From: Acidobacteriota bacterium
GTDB lineage: Bacteria > Acidobacteriota > Vicinamibacteria > Vicinamibacterales > UBA2999
Reading direction: 5' to 3'
Assembly: GCA_020851325.1 (NCBI GenBank)
Contig: JADZCY010000279.1
Coordinates: 1 to 64,000, forward strand
DNA: 64,000 nt
The notes beneath the pieces were generated by a model, which saw only the letters and a program-made list of their open reading frames with translations, was not told the origin of the DNA and ran no database searches. Below, one piece after another: positions 34,650 through 46,627 of the stretch (position 1 is its first letter; the number at the start of each line of letters is the position of its first letter). A program made the translations under genes and the position numbers.

Positions 34650-35146
34650 CACTGCCCCATCGGTGCCTTCTTCACCGCGGCCTTCGTCTTCACGGTCGCG
34701 CCCGCGTCGGTGGTGAGGGCCACTTCCACCGAGTCGCCGTCCTTGAGCGGCTTCTTCAACGAGAACAGCATCAGGTGCAATCCGCCCGGCTTGAGTTCGA
34801 CCTTGCCCTTGGCGGGAACGGTGATCGACTTCACCGGCGACATCTTCATCATGTCGCCGCTCCTGACCATCTCGTGCATCTCGACGGTGCCAGCCACATC
34901 GGCGCTGGCGGAGACGATGCGGAGTTCGGTGGCACCGGGGTTCTCGACGACGACATACGCGGCAGTGACGTCGCGGCCGGGCACCGGCTCGCGGACCCAC
35001 GCGCCGGACAGCGACGGTGACGTCTGCGCGTTCAGCGTCGCCGGCCTCGCGCCCGCGACCATGGCGAAGACGACGATGATGACCAGCCAGGCGCGCGCGG
35101 CGACGGCGATGGTGTTGTCGCGAGCGGCGGCGGATGAGTTACTCAT
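34649..35146 (-). CDS. copper chaperone PCu(A)C
   Basis: ATELRIVSASADVAGTVEMHEMVRSGDMMKMSPVKSITVPAKGKVELKPGGLHLMLF. Confidence 0.93.
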   Translation of the reverse strand: MSNSSAAARDNTIAVAARAWLVIIVVFAMVAGARPATLNAQTSPSLSGAWVREPVPGRDVTAAYVVVENPGATELRIVSASADVAGTVEMHEMVRSGDMMKMSPVKSITVPAKGKVELKPGGLHLMLFSLKKPLKDGDSVEVALTTDAGATVKTKAAVKKAPMGQ

Positions 35147-35525
35147 GAGTGGCTCCTGTCGGGGATTCCCGAAGCGAGATGACGAAGCGCGCCAGCAGGT
35201 AGCGCTCGCGATCCGAAAGATGGAAGTAGGACTGCATCTGCCCGCCGTCGCGGGTGAGGCCGGTGGCCAGCGTGTTGGCGATCGATCCGGGATCGACGCC
35301 GTTCTTGAACGCGCCCTCGTCGCGGAAGTCGCGCGGCGGCGGGTTCAGCGTTTTCGCCACCGGACCATCGCCGCGGCCGGTCATGCCATGGCAGGTGCCG
35401 CAGCCGTTGGCCGCGTACAAACGCTGCCCCGCCGTGATCTCGTCAGCCATCGACGCCGCCTGCCGATCGGGCAGACACGCCGAGGCGGCCAGGATCGGAA
35501 CGATCAACAGCAGTCCGGCGCGCAT
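35139..35525 (-). CDS. cytochrome c (single haem), lipoprotein-like
   Basis: CGTCHGMTGRGDGPVAKTLNPPPRDF. Confidence 0.88.
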   Translation of the reverse strand: MRAGLLLIVPILAASACLPDRQAASMADEITAGQRLYAANGCGTCHGMTGRGDGPVAKTLNPPPRDFRDEGAFKNGVDPGSIANTLATGLTRDGGQMQSYFHLSDRERYLLARFVISLRESPTGATHE

Positions 35526-35659
35526 CCTTCTTAGCCTACAAGACGCGACGACGGCGCCGACCGCGGCAATTCGACGCACGACCTTCCCGGGGCTGGAGAG
35601 TGTGGATAGATGGTGGAGCGCGCAACCCGGCTCGCGGGCCCGGGGACGGAGTGGCTGCC

Positions 35660-35737
35660 GCAAGCCCTTCAAGCCCTCCAAGCCCTCCAAGCCTTCGTCC
35701 TCCAGTCCTCCAGCCCTCCAAGCCCTTCAAGCCCTCG
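35660..35737 (+). repeat. AAGCCCTCC/CAGCCCTCC 9-bp array
   Basis: CAAGCCCTTCAAGCCCTCCAAGCCCTCCAAGCC...CCAGTCCTCCAGCCCTCC. Confidence 0.9.
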
Positions 35738-35753
35738 GGGATCAGCGTCAGCG

Positions 35754-37007
35754 TCAGTCCCCACTCAGATTCGTCGCGACGTCCGTGCGATACGCCTTGA
35801 GTGCCGGGATGACGCCGGCGAGCATGCCAATCGCGATCATGCCGAGGGGCGTCAGCCACAGCGCGGCGTCGGCGCGCCAGATGTCCAGCACGACGCCGGT
35901 CTGCCCGCGGACGACGAAGTAGGCGGCGCTGACGATGGCGGCGTAGCAGAGGAAGCCGGCGAGCACGCCGAGCGTGGCGATGGCCGTGGACTCCAGCACG
36001 ATCGCCGCGAAAACGGTGGCGCGCCGCGCGCCCAGCGCGCGCAGGATTGCGAACTCGCGCCGGCGTTCGTTCATCGTGTTGTAGAGACTCGCCAGGATCG
36101 TCCCCGCCGCGACGACCACCACGAGATACGCGACGAGTTCGAGCACGCGGTTCGCCCAGCCGAGCTTCTCGAACAGGTCCGCCATCGAGCGGCCGATCGG
36201 CCAGGCCAGCGTCGCGCGCGTGCCCTGTCGATTGATCGCCTGATCGAGATAGATGCCGGCCTGCGGGTCCTTCAGCTTCAGCATCACCGCGCTCACTTCA
36301 CGATGCTCGTCGGGAATCGGCTGATCCACTTCGGGCCGGAAGTTGCGCCCGGCGCCTCGTAGCACGTGGCCGCTCATGCGATAGACGCCGTCGATCGGAA
36401 TCCACACCACGCGGTCCATCGGACTGTTCGTCGCCTCAAGGATGCCAACGACGGTGTACTCGTCCTCGTGATCGCGCTCCTCAGCGAAGGCGATGCCGTG
36501 GCCGGGATGAAACGTCTGCCCGACGCGCAGCCCGGTGCGCGCGGCGACGACGGCGCCGACAACCGCTTCGCGCGAGTCGGCCGCGAAGACGCGCCCACCA
36601 TTGCTCATGCGGATGCCCTGCTCGCCCGGAAACCTCGTGAACAACTCCGGCGTCGTGCCGACGATGCGGTAGCCCTGGTAGTTGTCGCCGAGCGCGTAGG
36701 GCACGGCGAGATCGACGCCGGCGTCCTGCTGCATCGCCTGATACATCGACCACGGGATGTTGCCGGGCGACGTTTCGAGGTGGAACACGGTGTTCAGCAC
36801 GAGCTGCAACTGACTACCGCGCGCGCCGAGGACGGCATCGAAGCCGTTGGCGCCGCCGGTGAACGCGGCATACGTCTGGTTCTTGATCGCGAACACCGCC
36901 ATGACCAGTCCGCAGGCGAGCCCGACCGACAGCACGGTGATGGCCGTGGACAGCAAGTGCTGGCGCAGGCTGCGCCGCACGATGAGCGACAGGCCCGGAC
37001 GCGTCAT
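35754..37007 (-). CDS. FtsX-like ABC transporter permease
   Basis: MacB_PCD-like N-terminus; NERRREFAILRALGARR. Confidence 0.88.
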   Translation of the reverse strand: MTRPGLSLIVRRSLRQHLLSTAITVLSVGLACGLVMAVFAIKNQTYAAFTGGANGFDAVLGARGSQLQLVLNTVFHLETSPGNIPWSMYQAMQQDAGVDLAVPYALGDNYQGYRIVGTTPELFTRFPGEQGIRMSNGGRVFAADSREAVVGAVVAARTGLRVGQTFHPGHGIAFAEERDHEDEYTVVGILEATNSPMDRVVWIPIDGVYRMSGHVLRGAGRNFRPEVDQPIPDEHREVSAVMLKLKDPQAGIYLDQAINRQGTRATLAWPIGRSMADLFEKLGWANRVLELVAYLVVVVAAGTILASLYNTMNERRREFAILRALGARRATVFAAIVLESTAIATLGVLAGFLCYAAIVSAAYFVVRGQTGVVLDIWRADAALWLTPLGMIAIGMLAGVIPALKAYRTDVATNLSGD

Positions 37008-37729
37008 GCGTGCGTCACGGCGCCGGACGCGCCGATACCGTCGGTGGCGGCGAGGTTGATGTGCGCGAGGTCGTCGACGCGATCGAACTGATCCAGCACC
37101 GCGGGATCGTGGCTGACGAGCAGCAGCGCGGCGCCGGCTTCGCGGCACATGTCGCGAATCAGCGTCAGCGCTTCGCGGGCGTGACGCGCGTCCAGGTTCC
37201 CCGTCGGTTCATCGGCAAGCACCAGCGCCGGACGATTGGCGAGGGCGCGCGCCACGGCCACACGCTGTTGCTGGCCAACGGACAGCTGTCGCGGCCGATA
37301 GCGCAGGCGATCGCCAAGACCGACACGACGCAGGAGCGCGGTCGCCGCGTCGGCATCCGCGCCGGGACCGAACATCATGCCGAGCATCACGTTCTCGAGC
37401 GCGCTGTAAGCCGGCAGCAGGTTGAATGTCTGGAACACGTAGCCGATGCATTCGGCGCGCAGGCGATCCCGCGCTGGTTCGGCGAGGCTGGTGATGTCGC
37501 GGTCGAGAATCCACACGCGGCCCGCATCCGCCTGAAGGATGCCAGCGACGATGTGGAGCAGCGTGGTCTTGCCGGAGCCGCTGCTGCCGCGCAGCGCGAT
37601 CTGCTCGCCGCGGCCGAGCGTAAACGCGGGAATGTGCAGCACCGGCGTCACCTCGCCATCGGGCGAGCGATACGACTTGCGCAGACCGTCGATGCGAAGG
37701 GCCGGCCCCGGCGTGCCGGCCGTGGTCAT
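37004..37729 (-). CDS. ABC transporter ATP-binding protein (LolD/MacB-like)
   Basis: Walker [42 protein letters not shown]. Confidence 0.93.
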   Translation of the reverse strand: MTTAGTPGPALRIDGLRKSYRSPDGEVTPVLHIPAFTLGRGEQIALRGSSGSGKTTLLHIVAGILQADAGRVWILDRDITSLAEPARDRLRAECIGYVFQTFNLLPAYSALENVMLGMMFGPGADADAATALLRRVGLGDRLRYRPRQLSVGQQQRVAVARALANRPALVLADEPTGNLDARHAREALTLIRDMCREAGAALLLVSHDPAVLDQFDRVDDLAHINLAATDGIGASGAVTHA

Positions 37730-38196
37730 CGGCCGTCCTCGATCTCCACGCTGTCGGCTTCGAGCCGATACAGGCTGGCGACGCGGCCGTTCTTCATCTC
37801 TTCGCCAACCTCGAGCCGCCCCTTGACGATCATCCCGAGGTGCGTGAACTTCGCCCGCTTGCCGGTCTTCATGCGGACGAGGATCCACTCGTTCATCCGC
37901 ACCGGCGCGCCGAAGTAGCACATGTCGATGCTGGCGTTGAGCATGAACAGCGAGACGCCTTCCTGGTTCAGGTCGAGCGGCAGCATGAAGCCGTCCACCG
38001 ACACCATCTTGCCGTGCAGCGCCTTCACCGACGCCGGGATGACGTTGGCCACCGACACCGGCTTCGGGTCCAGCGGATCAGGCAGTTCGTACTCGTAGTT
38101 GCTGAGCGCGTTGAACGACACGCGCTGATAGCCCTGCGCCGACACCAGCGTGCCGACGGCCACCGCGAGCAAGAGGGTCCAGAACCGGAGGCGCAT
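37726..38196 (-). CDS. DUF3299 domain-containing protein, secreted
   Basis: KMVSVDGFMLPLDL...LMLNASIDMCYFGAPVRMNEWILVRM. Confidence 0.82.
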   Translation of the reverse strand: MRLRFWTLLLAVAVGTLVSAQGYQRVSFNALSNYEYELPDPLDPKPVSVANVIPASVKALHGKMVSVDGFMLPLDLNQEGVSLFMLNASIDMCYFGAPVRMNEWILVRMKTGKRAKFTHLGMIVKGRLEVGEEMKNGRVASLYRLEADSVEIEDGR

Positions 38197-38212
38197 GGGG
38201 TAACTGTAAACG

Positions 38213-38310
38213 AAAGGTGCGGAAGGGTGCTGACAGGTGCTGAAGGGTGCTGAGGGGTGCTGACAGGTGCTGACGGGTGCTGACGGGTGCTGACGGGTGC
38301 TGATAGGTGC
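38213..38310 (-). repeat. 10-bp CAGCACC array (minus strand), pre-start orientation for the DUF3299 gene
   Basis: Plus strand GGTGCTGACAGGTGCTGAAGGGTGCTGAGGGGTGCTGACAGG. Confidence 0.93.
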
Positions 38311-38311
38311 T

Positions 38312-38420
38312 TACGTGGGAGGCGGGAGGCCGAGAGAGGGCGAAGCCTCGCCGTAGCGCGAAGCGCGAAGGCGGGAGGCGGGAGGGCGAGACAGGGCGAA
38401 GCCTCGCCGTCGCGCCGAGC
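38312..38420 (+). repeat. GGGAGGC heptamers with duplicated GGGCGAAGCCTCGCCGTMGCG hairpin segment
   Basis: GAGGCGGGAGGC plus two copies of AGGGCGAAGCCTCGCCGT. Confidence 0.75.
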
Positions 38421-38422
38421 GA

Positions 38423-39936
<1,514 letters not shown>

Positions 39937-39940
<4 letters not shown>

Positions 39941-40800
39941 CGCTGCGGCGTCCGCACGCTGCCTGCAGGCCGCACACGAAACACGCGCTGCACGGCGCCA
40001 TCGTCACCAAGACCGAGCGCGTTGAGAATCGGCGTGCACTCGCGATCGTCGCGGCTCGACATACAGCCGGCCGCCGTCTTTTCCTGGTTGACGTCGACGT
40101 TGGCGTCGGCCAGCAGCGTTGCCAGATCGAACTGAATCACATCGCGCTGCGGCACGAACGGCGTCAGGCTCACGGCGGCGCGATTCGGATGCTTGCAGGC
40201 AATCGGCGCCGTGCTCGGTCCATCCGCCGGTTCGCACCCGGTGCTGCCGAGATGAATCATCCAGCCCTTCGGCTGACCGGTTGTGCGCAGATCGATCCGC
40301 GCGAACTTGTAGCCGGCGTTCCACGACCAGAAGAGACGCGTGAGATTGAGCGGCGATGAAGCGACCGTCGCCTCGCGATGATTGGCCGCGAACGGCACGC
40401 CGAGATCGAACTTCACGCTGGCGTAGTCGCCCGGCGGCACGTGGCCTTCGACGATGTTGCGCAGTTCGGGCGTGCCGCTCGCGCAGGTGCCTTCGCCGTT
40501 CTCGAAGTCGAGCAGCGCCACGTCATCCGTCTGCCAGAGGCCGTCCTGCACGAGCGCCACCGGCACGTCGGCGCCGGCGCGCGTGACGAGTCGGATGTTG
40601 GAGACGTAGAAGCGGAAGTCCGTGAAGCGGATCGCGGACTGCGTCGTGCCGATGTCCGCGTAGCGCTCAGCGCACGACACCGGCTTCCCGCCGACGACGG
40701 CGTCGAAGGTGAGCGTGACGGGCGTAGGTGATTGACCTGCGGCGGTTCGGAACGCGAGCAGAGTGAAGACGATGGCGGCGACGGTGACTGAACGAAACAT
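39937..40800 (-). CDS. MbnP family (four-Cys 'metallo-mystery pair') copper-binding protein
   Basis: SCAERYADIGTTQSAIRFTDFRFYVSNIRLV, GDYASVKFDLGVPF, GCMSSRDDRECTPIL. Confidence 0.88.
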
Positions 40801-40843
40801 GCGCGCTCCTTGCCTGATGAGCTGGAGCGGACAGTCTGCGTGC

Positions 40844-41698
40844 TCAGTGCGCAGGCGGCAATGCGGCGAATCGTCGCAGCCAGTCGATGACGTCGGCAAG
40901 AATCCGCGGGCCTTCGGGCTCGTTGTGCAGTTCGTGCCGCAACCCCGGATACGTCCGCCGCGTCACCTGCGGCGCGCCGTCGAACACCGCCGACGCCGCC
41001 GGCGGCACGAGTCCATCGTCTTCACCGTGCAGTACGAGTGCCGGCATGGTGAAGCCGCGCGGGGCCAGCGCCCGCATGCGGGCCTGCTCACGCAGACCGG
41101 CCGCGGCGAACCTCGTCGTCGAGTGCCGCACGCAGAGCGGGTCGCGTGCCGTTCGGGCGCCCACCTGGTCGTCGCGCGACAGCGTGCTGCGGTCGATGCC
41201 GTTCGGCAGCCGCAACTGCGGCGCGATCCGCGCGAGGACGGGCGCCGCCAGCTTCTTCCATCGCGCCAGCGTCGAGTCCAGCGCCGGAGAGGCCAATACG
41301 ATCGCCGCGGGCTGCGGGCAACGTCCATCGAGCGCATAGCCGGCAACGACCAGCGCGCCCATCGAGTGGCCGTAGAGCACCAGCGGCAGTGCCGGCGATG
41401 CGGCCGCGACCGCCTCGCAGCGTGACTGCAGGTCGTCGTGCAGCAGCGACCAGTGCGCGACGTCTCCGCGTGGTCCGCCGGAGCCGCCCGTGCCGCGGTG
41501 ATCGTAGGCGTGCACGTCGAGTCCGGCCGCGGCCATCTGCGTGCCGACGTGGTCGTAGCGCCCGCTGTGCTCGCCCAGACCGTGGACGAGCAGCACCGCC
41601 GCCCACGGCGTCCCCGCCGCCGGCCAGTGCCGCGTGAGTAGATCGGTGCCGTCAGGCGCGCGAGCGACGGAAGTACTCGAAGACACCAACTGAACCAT
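40844..41698 (-). CDS. alpha/beta hydrolase, monoacylglycerol lipase-like
   Basis: LLVHGLGEHSGRY, DHRGTGGSGGPRG, GHSMGAL, LHGEDDGLVP. Confidence 0.92.
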   Translation of the reverse strand: MVQLVSSSTSVARAPDGTDLLTRHWPAAGTPWAAVLLVHGLGEHSGRYDHVGTQMAAAGLDVHAYDHRGTGGSGGPRGDVAHWSLLHDDLQSRCEAVAAASPALPLVLYGHSMGALVVAGYALDGRCPQPAAIVLASPALDSTLARWKKLAAPVLARIAPQLRLPNGIDRSTLSRDDQVGARTARDPLCVRHSTTRFAAAGLREQARMRALAPRGFTMPALVLHGEDDGLVPPAASAVFDGAPQVTRRTYPGLRHELHNEPEGPRILADVIDWLRRFAALPPAH

Positions 41699-41717
41699 GC
41701 GGCGCTAGACTAACAAG

Positions 41718-42338
41718 ATGCGGCGCCATCGAGGCCGGGAGAAACCCCGCCGCAATCGCGGCCGTCCAATGAGTATGACCATGCAACACTCCCCCGTCGC
41801 CTCCGCGCTGTTGGTGTTCACGCTGCTTTTTGCGCCGGCGCCGCTGCTCGCGGACGATCGCGACGACGACGCACCGGCCGAGCGCTTCGTGCAGATCGAG
41901 GACAACCTCTACCGCGGGGCGCAGCCGGACGAAGATGGCTTCCGCCGCCTCCGCGACCTCGGCATCCGCACCATCGTCAGCTTCAGGAACGACGCGTCGG
42001 AGCAGGCACTCGTCGAGTCGCTGGGCATGCGCTTCGTCAACATCCCGATCACGTTCCGCGTGTTCGGCTGGGGCGACGACTTCGACTTCGAGCACGTGCA
42101 GCAGTTCATGGAGGTGGTGGACGATCCGTCCGCCGGCCCCATCTTCTTCCACTGCAAGCGCGGCGCCGACCGCACCGGATCGATCGCCGCGATCTACCGC
42201 ATCGCCCGTCAGGGCTGGGACGCCGAAGCGGCGTACGACGAGGCGCGCGATCGCGGCATGCGCTGGTGGTACTTCCCGGTTGAGGGTAAGATTCGCGAGT
42301 TCGCGCGGCAGTTGCAGCAGTCGGCAACTGAACAGTAA
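41718..42338 (+). CDS. secreted dual-specificity/tyrosine phosphatase
   Basis: FFHCKRGADRTG (HCxxGxxR motif); true start may be ~41770. Confidence 0.87.
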   Translation: MRRHRGREKPRRNRGRPMSMTMQHSPVASALLVFTLLFAPAPLLADDRDDDAPAERFVQIEDNLYRGAQPDEDGFRRLRDLGIRTIVSFRNDASEQALVESLGMRFVNIPITFRVFGWGDDFDFEHVQQFMEVVDDPSAGPIFFHCKRGADRTGSIAAIYRIARQGWDAEAAYDEARDRGMRWWYFPVEGKIREFARQLQQSATEQ

Positions 42339-42363
42339 CGTCGCTCCTCTCCGGATCACACCC

Positions 42364-43542
42364 ATGAACCCCACATGCCTCAGCCTGGCGCTGGTGGCGG
42401 GGCTGGCCACGGCCGCCTCCGCGCAAACCAACGCGCCTGTTCTTCGCTCCGCGCTCCACGACTTCCGCGTCGTCACCGTTGTTCCCGAGATGGTGCAGCC
42501 GTGGGCGATCGCGTTCCTGCCCGGCGGCGACATCCTGATCACCGAACGCCCCGGCCGCCTGCGCATTCTGCGTAACGGCGCGCTGCTGCCCAAGGCTGTG
42601 GAAGGCGTGCCCGCGGTGTCGAGCGCCAACTCGCAGGCCGGTCTGCTCGAGGTGGTGCCGCATCCGGACTTCGCGACCAACCGGCTGCTCTATATCAGCT
42701 ACTCGAAACCGCTCGGCGGAGACGACACCACCACCGCGCTCATCCGCGCGAAGTTCGAGAACGATCGCCTGACGAACGTCGAGGAACTGTTTCAGTCGGT
42801 GTCGAAGGGCCGCGGCCACTACGGCGGCAAGATCGCGTTCGACGGCAAGGGCCATGTGTTCCTGTCGCTCGGTGATCGCCAGGTGCTGCCCGAAGGCGAC
42901 GAAGCGGCACTGCTGAAGCATCCGGCGCAGGACCTGAGCAATCATCACGGCACCATCGTGCGGCTGCACGAGGACGGCCGCGTGCCCGCCGACAATCCGT
43001 TCGTCAACAACAAGAGCGCCAAGCCCGAGATCTGGAGCTACGGCCACCGCAACGTGCAGGGCCTGGTCGTCCATCCGCAAACCGGCGACGTGTGGGCCAA
43101 CGAGCACGGACCGATGGGCGGTGACGAGTGGAACCGCGTGCTGCCGGGCCGCAACTACGGCTGGCCGGTGGTCGGCTTCGGCGTGAACTACGTCACCGGC
43201 AAGGCGATTCATCCGGGGACGATGCGCGAGGGGATGGAAGCGCCGAAGCACGTGTGGGTGCCGTCGATCGGCATCTCGGGCGCGATGATCTACACGGGCG
43301 ACAAGTTCCCGCAGTGGCGCGGCAGCGCGTTCATGGGCGGAATGGCCGGTCAGCGGCTCGAACGTCTCGTCATGCGCGGCGACAATGTGATCGCGCACGA
43401 AAGCCTGGTGCCCGGCATGGGTCGCATCCGCGACGTGCGTCAGAGCCCCGACGGGTTCATCTATCTCGTCGTCGACGATCGCGACGGGAAGCCGACGCCG
43501 ATCTACCGGTTGGAGCCCGTGGATCGGACGACGGTCAGATAG
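42364..43542 (+). CDS. PQQ-dependent sugar dehydrogenase (Gdh/Ylii family)
   Basis: VVPEMVQPWAIAFLPGGDILITERPGRLRI, SYGHRNVQGLVVHPQTGDVWANEHGPMGGDEWN. Confidence 0.93.
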   Translation: MNPTCLSLALVAGLATAASAQTNAPVLRSALHDFRVVTVVPEMVQPWAIAFLPGGDILITERPGRLRILRNGALLPKAVEGVPAVSSANSQAGLLEVVPHPDFATNRLLYISYSKPLGGDDTTTALIRAKFENDRLTNVEELFQSVSKGRGHYGGKIAFDGKGHVFLSLGDRQVLPEGDEAALLKHPAQDLSNHHGTIVRLHEDGRVPADNPFVNNKSAKPEIWSYGHRNVQGLVVHPQTGDVWANEHGPMGGDEWNRVLPGRNYGWPVVGFGVNYVTGKAIHPGTMREGMEAPKHVWVPSIGISGAMIYTGDKFPQWRGSAFMGGMAGQRLERLVMRGDNVIAHESLVPGMGRIRDVRQSPDGFIYLVVDDRDGKPTPIYRLEPVDRTTVR

Positions 43543-43580
43543 GACCGCTCGCCTTCGCGCTACGGCGGATATCGCCCACC

Positions 43581-46133
43581 ATGAGATGGCTTCGTAGCCT
43601 CGCGGTGGCCGTAGTTCTGGCGGCGGCGTTCTCCACGATCCCGTCGAGCGCGGTGACGCGGCTGGCGTCGGCCGACGGACAGTTCTGGGACATCCAGGAC
43701 ACGTCGCCGTGGGCGACCGACAGCGGCGGCATCGCCACCGGCGGCGGCGCCAATCCGTTCAACGGGTTCGGATACCTGAAGCTCTCGCTCTCGCCCGGAG
43801 CGCAGCGTGCGGACGGACCCGCACCGCGCCAAGTCGATGGGTCGGGTCCCGCCACCCGTCTCACGCTTCCCGACGCCATCTACCTGCGCGGCTTTGGTCT
43901 CGCGCACGACGGCAGCGAACGCTTCGACAGCCTCACGCCCGTGCTGCACGACGGCATCGTCGTGGCGCGGGCGATCTACGCGCCGCGCGACACCAACTAC
44001 CTGCGTTATTACGACAGCTTCACCAACGCGACGACGACGCCGCGCGAGATCGAGGTCGCGTGGGGCGGCGCCGCCGGTGTGTACGAGGACGGCGGTCGCG
44101 TCGCCGTGGCCGTCACGTCGAGCGGCGATCGCACGATCGATCGCGGGGACACGTTCGTCACCGTGATGCAGAACGCGAGCGCCGTGGCGGATCTCCAGCA
44201 GGGCCCGTCCGGCCACGGGCCGTCGGCGCATGTGCTCGGTGATGCAAACGCCACCGTGTTCGCGCGCGCCGGCGACATGTATGCGAATCCCTTCACCGAC
44301 GCGTATCCCGGCTTTGATCCGGCGCACATCGGCTACGTCTATCGCCTGTCGCTCGCGCCGGGCCAAACAGCGGCGCTGGTCACCTTCGTCGTCAAGGGCC
44401 TGAGTGAGGTGTACGACCCGCGCGGCGGTTATCCGATTGCGGCGCGCGACGCGCTGCTGTCCAACTGGTCGGCGCCGGTTTATGCGGGCGCGGATCGCAA
44501 GGTTCCGGCCGCCGGCACCGAGATCGCACGCGTCACCGAGCAGGCTCGGCGTCTCGTCGCCGAACCGGATCTGCGCGGTCTCACCACCCGCCAGCGCGCG
44601 GCAATCGTCAACTGGTCGTCGGCGCGCGTCTTCGGCGCCAGTGGAGCGCCGACGATCGCCGAGTTCTCGGTGGTCGAGAAGACCGTGAACGAACTCGCCG
44701 AGGCGATGCGCACCGGCGCGACGACGAGCGAGGACATCGTTCGCGAGTATCTCGTGCGGCAGACGCTGCACGATCGCCACGGTTCGACGCTGCGCGCCGT
44801 GTTATCGCTGAACCCACGCGCCATCGCCGATGCTCGCGCCCGCGATGCCGAACGCGCGGCCGGACGCGTGCGCGGTCCATTTCACGGCGTGCCGATTCTG
44901 CTGAAGGACAACATCGACGCGACGGAACTGCCGACGACGGGTGGGGCGCGTGCGTTGATCGATCATCGACCGCGGGTGGATTCGCGCGTCGCCGCCGGGA
45001 TGAAGGCGGGCGGCGCCATCATCCTCGGCAAGGCGAACCTCGACGAGTTCCCCTTCGGCGACTTCGGCGTCAGCACCCTCGGCGGCATCGTCGGCAACGC
45101 CTATGACCCGACGCTCAGCACCGCGGGATCGAGCGGCGGCAGCGCGACGAGTGTCGCCGCCAGTCTCGTTACGCTGGCCTTTGGCACCGACACGTGCAAT
45201 TCGCTGTCGAACCCGGCCGCGTTCGCGTCGCTGGCGACGATGAGGGTGACGCGCGGGCTGGTGAGCCGGGCGGGCGTGATGCCGCTCAATCCCTACAACG
45301 ACGCCGTTGGTCCGATGGCGAAGTCGGTGCGCGAAGTGGCGCAGGCACTCGACCTCGTCGCCGGCACCGACGCCGACGATCCCGCGACCGCCGAGGCCAA
45401 CGCGCACATCCGTGGCTCGCTCGCTGCCGATCTCGACACCGCGACGCTGAAGGGCAGGCGCATCGGCATCTTTCGTCAGCGCTTTGTCGGCATCACCGGC
45501 GAACGCGAAGTGGCCGACGCGATGGCGCGTGTCGTGAAGGAACTGCAGGCCGCGGGCGCCATCACGGTGGATGTCGCCATTCCCGACTACGACGCGAAAT
45601 ACGCGGCCGCACGCGGCGCCGCACCGGGCTCTCTGCGCGACGCGTGGACGGCCTATCTCTCACGCGGCGCCAAGCCTGGCGAACGGGTGTTGACGATTCA
45701 GGATCTGATCGACTCCGGCAAGATGGCGCCGGCCGGTCAGCGCCGGCTGGAGGGCATGCTCGCGCCAACGCCGGCAGGCGCCGAACTCGCCGCGGCCGTG
45801 CAGCGCTTCGAAGACGCGCGCGCGACCTTCCGCCAGCACTTCGTCGATCTGATGGACCGCGAACGCCTCGACGCGTTGATGTATCCGGCCAATCACGCGC
45901 GCCCGGCAACGCATGAAGGCGGCGCGGAGCGGTATGGTTCGGAGCCCGGCACGTGCCAGGAAAGCGCGGCCACAGGGTTGCCGCAGATCACCGTCCCGGC
46001 CGGCTTTCTCGCCGGGCGTTATCCGGTGGGCGTGTCGTTCCTGGGCCGCCGATGGGCCGACCGTGAACTGCTTGGCATCGGTTACGCGTACGAGCAGGCC
46101 ACGGGCCACAGGCCACAGATGGGGCACAGATAG
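43581..46133 (+). CDS. amidase (amidase-signature family) with about 340-aa N-terminal extension
   Basis: GPFHGVPILLKDNI, TAGSSGGSATSVAASL; C-terminal ATGHRPQMGHR encoded by the repeat array. Confidence 0.85.
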   Translation: MRWLRSLAVAVVLAAAFSTIPSSAVTRLASADGQFWDIQDTSPWATDSGGIATGGGANPFNGFGYLKLSLSPGAQRADGPAPRQVDGSGPATRLTLPDAIYLRGFGLAHDGSERFDSLTPVLHDGIVVARAIYAPRDTNYLRYYDSFTNATTTPREIEVAWGGAAGVYEDGGRVAVAVTSSGDRTIDRGDTFVTVMQNASAVADLQQGPSGHGPSAHVLGDANATVFARAGDMYANPFTDAYPGFDPAHIGYVYRLSLAPGQTAALVTFVVKGLSEVYDPRGGYPIAARDALLSNWSAPVYAGADRKVPAAGTEIARVTEQARRLVAEPDLRGLTTRQRAAIVNWSSARVFGASGAPTIAEFSVVEKTVNELAEAMRTGATTSEDIVREYLVRQTLHDRHGSTLRAVLSLNPRAIADARARDAERAAGRVRGPFHGVPILLKDNIDATELPTTGGARALIDHRPRVDSRVAAGMKAGGAIILGKANLDEFPFGDFGVSTLGGIVGNAYDPTLSTAGSSGGSATSVAASLVTLAFGTDTCNSLSNPAAFASLATMRVTRGLVSRAGVMPLNPYNDAVGPMAKSVREVAQALDLVAGTDADDPATAEANAHIRGSLAADLDTATLKGRRIGIFRQRFVGITGEREVADAMARVVKELQAAGAITVDVAIPDYDAKYAAARGAAPGSLRDAWTAYLSRGAKPGERVLTIQDLIDSGKMAPAGQRRLEGMLAPTPAGAELAAAVQRFEDARATFRQHFVDLMDRERLDALMYPANHARPATHEGGAERYGSEPGTCQESAATGLPQITVPAGFLAGRYPVGVSFLGRRWADRELLGIGYAYEQATGHRPQMGHR

Positions 46134-46240
46134 CACAGGCCACAGATTGCACAGATGACACAGATGGCACAGGCCGCAGATTGCACAGATGACACAGGCC
46201 ACAGATGGCACAGATGACACAGATAAGGGGTAGGCGGCAG
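46097..46240 (+). repeat. CACAGATGGC array (reverse complement of CATCTGTGGC family) overlapping the amidase 3' end
   Basis: CACGGGCCACAGGCCACAGATGGGGCACAGATAGCACAGGCCACAGATTGCACAGATGACACAG. Confidence 0.92.
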
Positions 46241-46344
46241 ATGCGCAGATAACCGACGGGAAGAACGGCCGCAGACGTCACAGGGCGAAGAACAGCCGCA
46301 GATGCGCAGATATGCATACAAGGCTTTCAGTTTGAAGCCGGGCA

Positions 46345-46462
46345 AGCCCTCCAAGCCCACCAAGCCCTCAGCCCGCGAGCCCCCAGTCCTCCAGCCCTCC
46401 AGCCCTCCGGCCCTCCAGTCCTCCAGCCCTCCAGCCCTCCAGTCCCCCAGACGGCCAGACCG
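46345..46462 (+). repeat. AAGCCCTCC/CAGCCCTCC 9-bp array
   Basis: CAAGCCCTCCAAGCCCACCAAGCCCTC...CCAGTCCTCCAGCCCTCCAGCCCTCC. Confidence 0.92.
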
Positions 46463-46494
46463 CCAGACGTGACGAGCGGCACAGCGACAGGTGA

Positions 46495-46562
46495 ATCGGC
46501 GATCCGCCAATCATCAATCGTCAACAATCGCCCACTCCCCCGATCGTCCAATTGCCGATGTA
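46495..46562 (+). repeat. Reverse-complement GATTG-family repeat ending AATTGCCGATGT
   Basis: CCGCCAATCATCAATCGTCAACAATCGCCCACTCCCCCGATCGTCCAATTGCCGATGT. Confidence 0.8.
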
Positions 46563-46627
46563 TTGGCCTCTACGGCCCCCTGCGCCGGCGACCGATACGA
46601 AGAGCGCCACTGCCGACGGGACGAACC

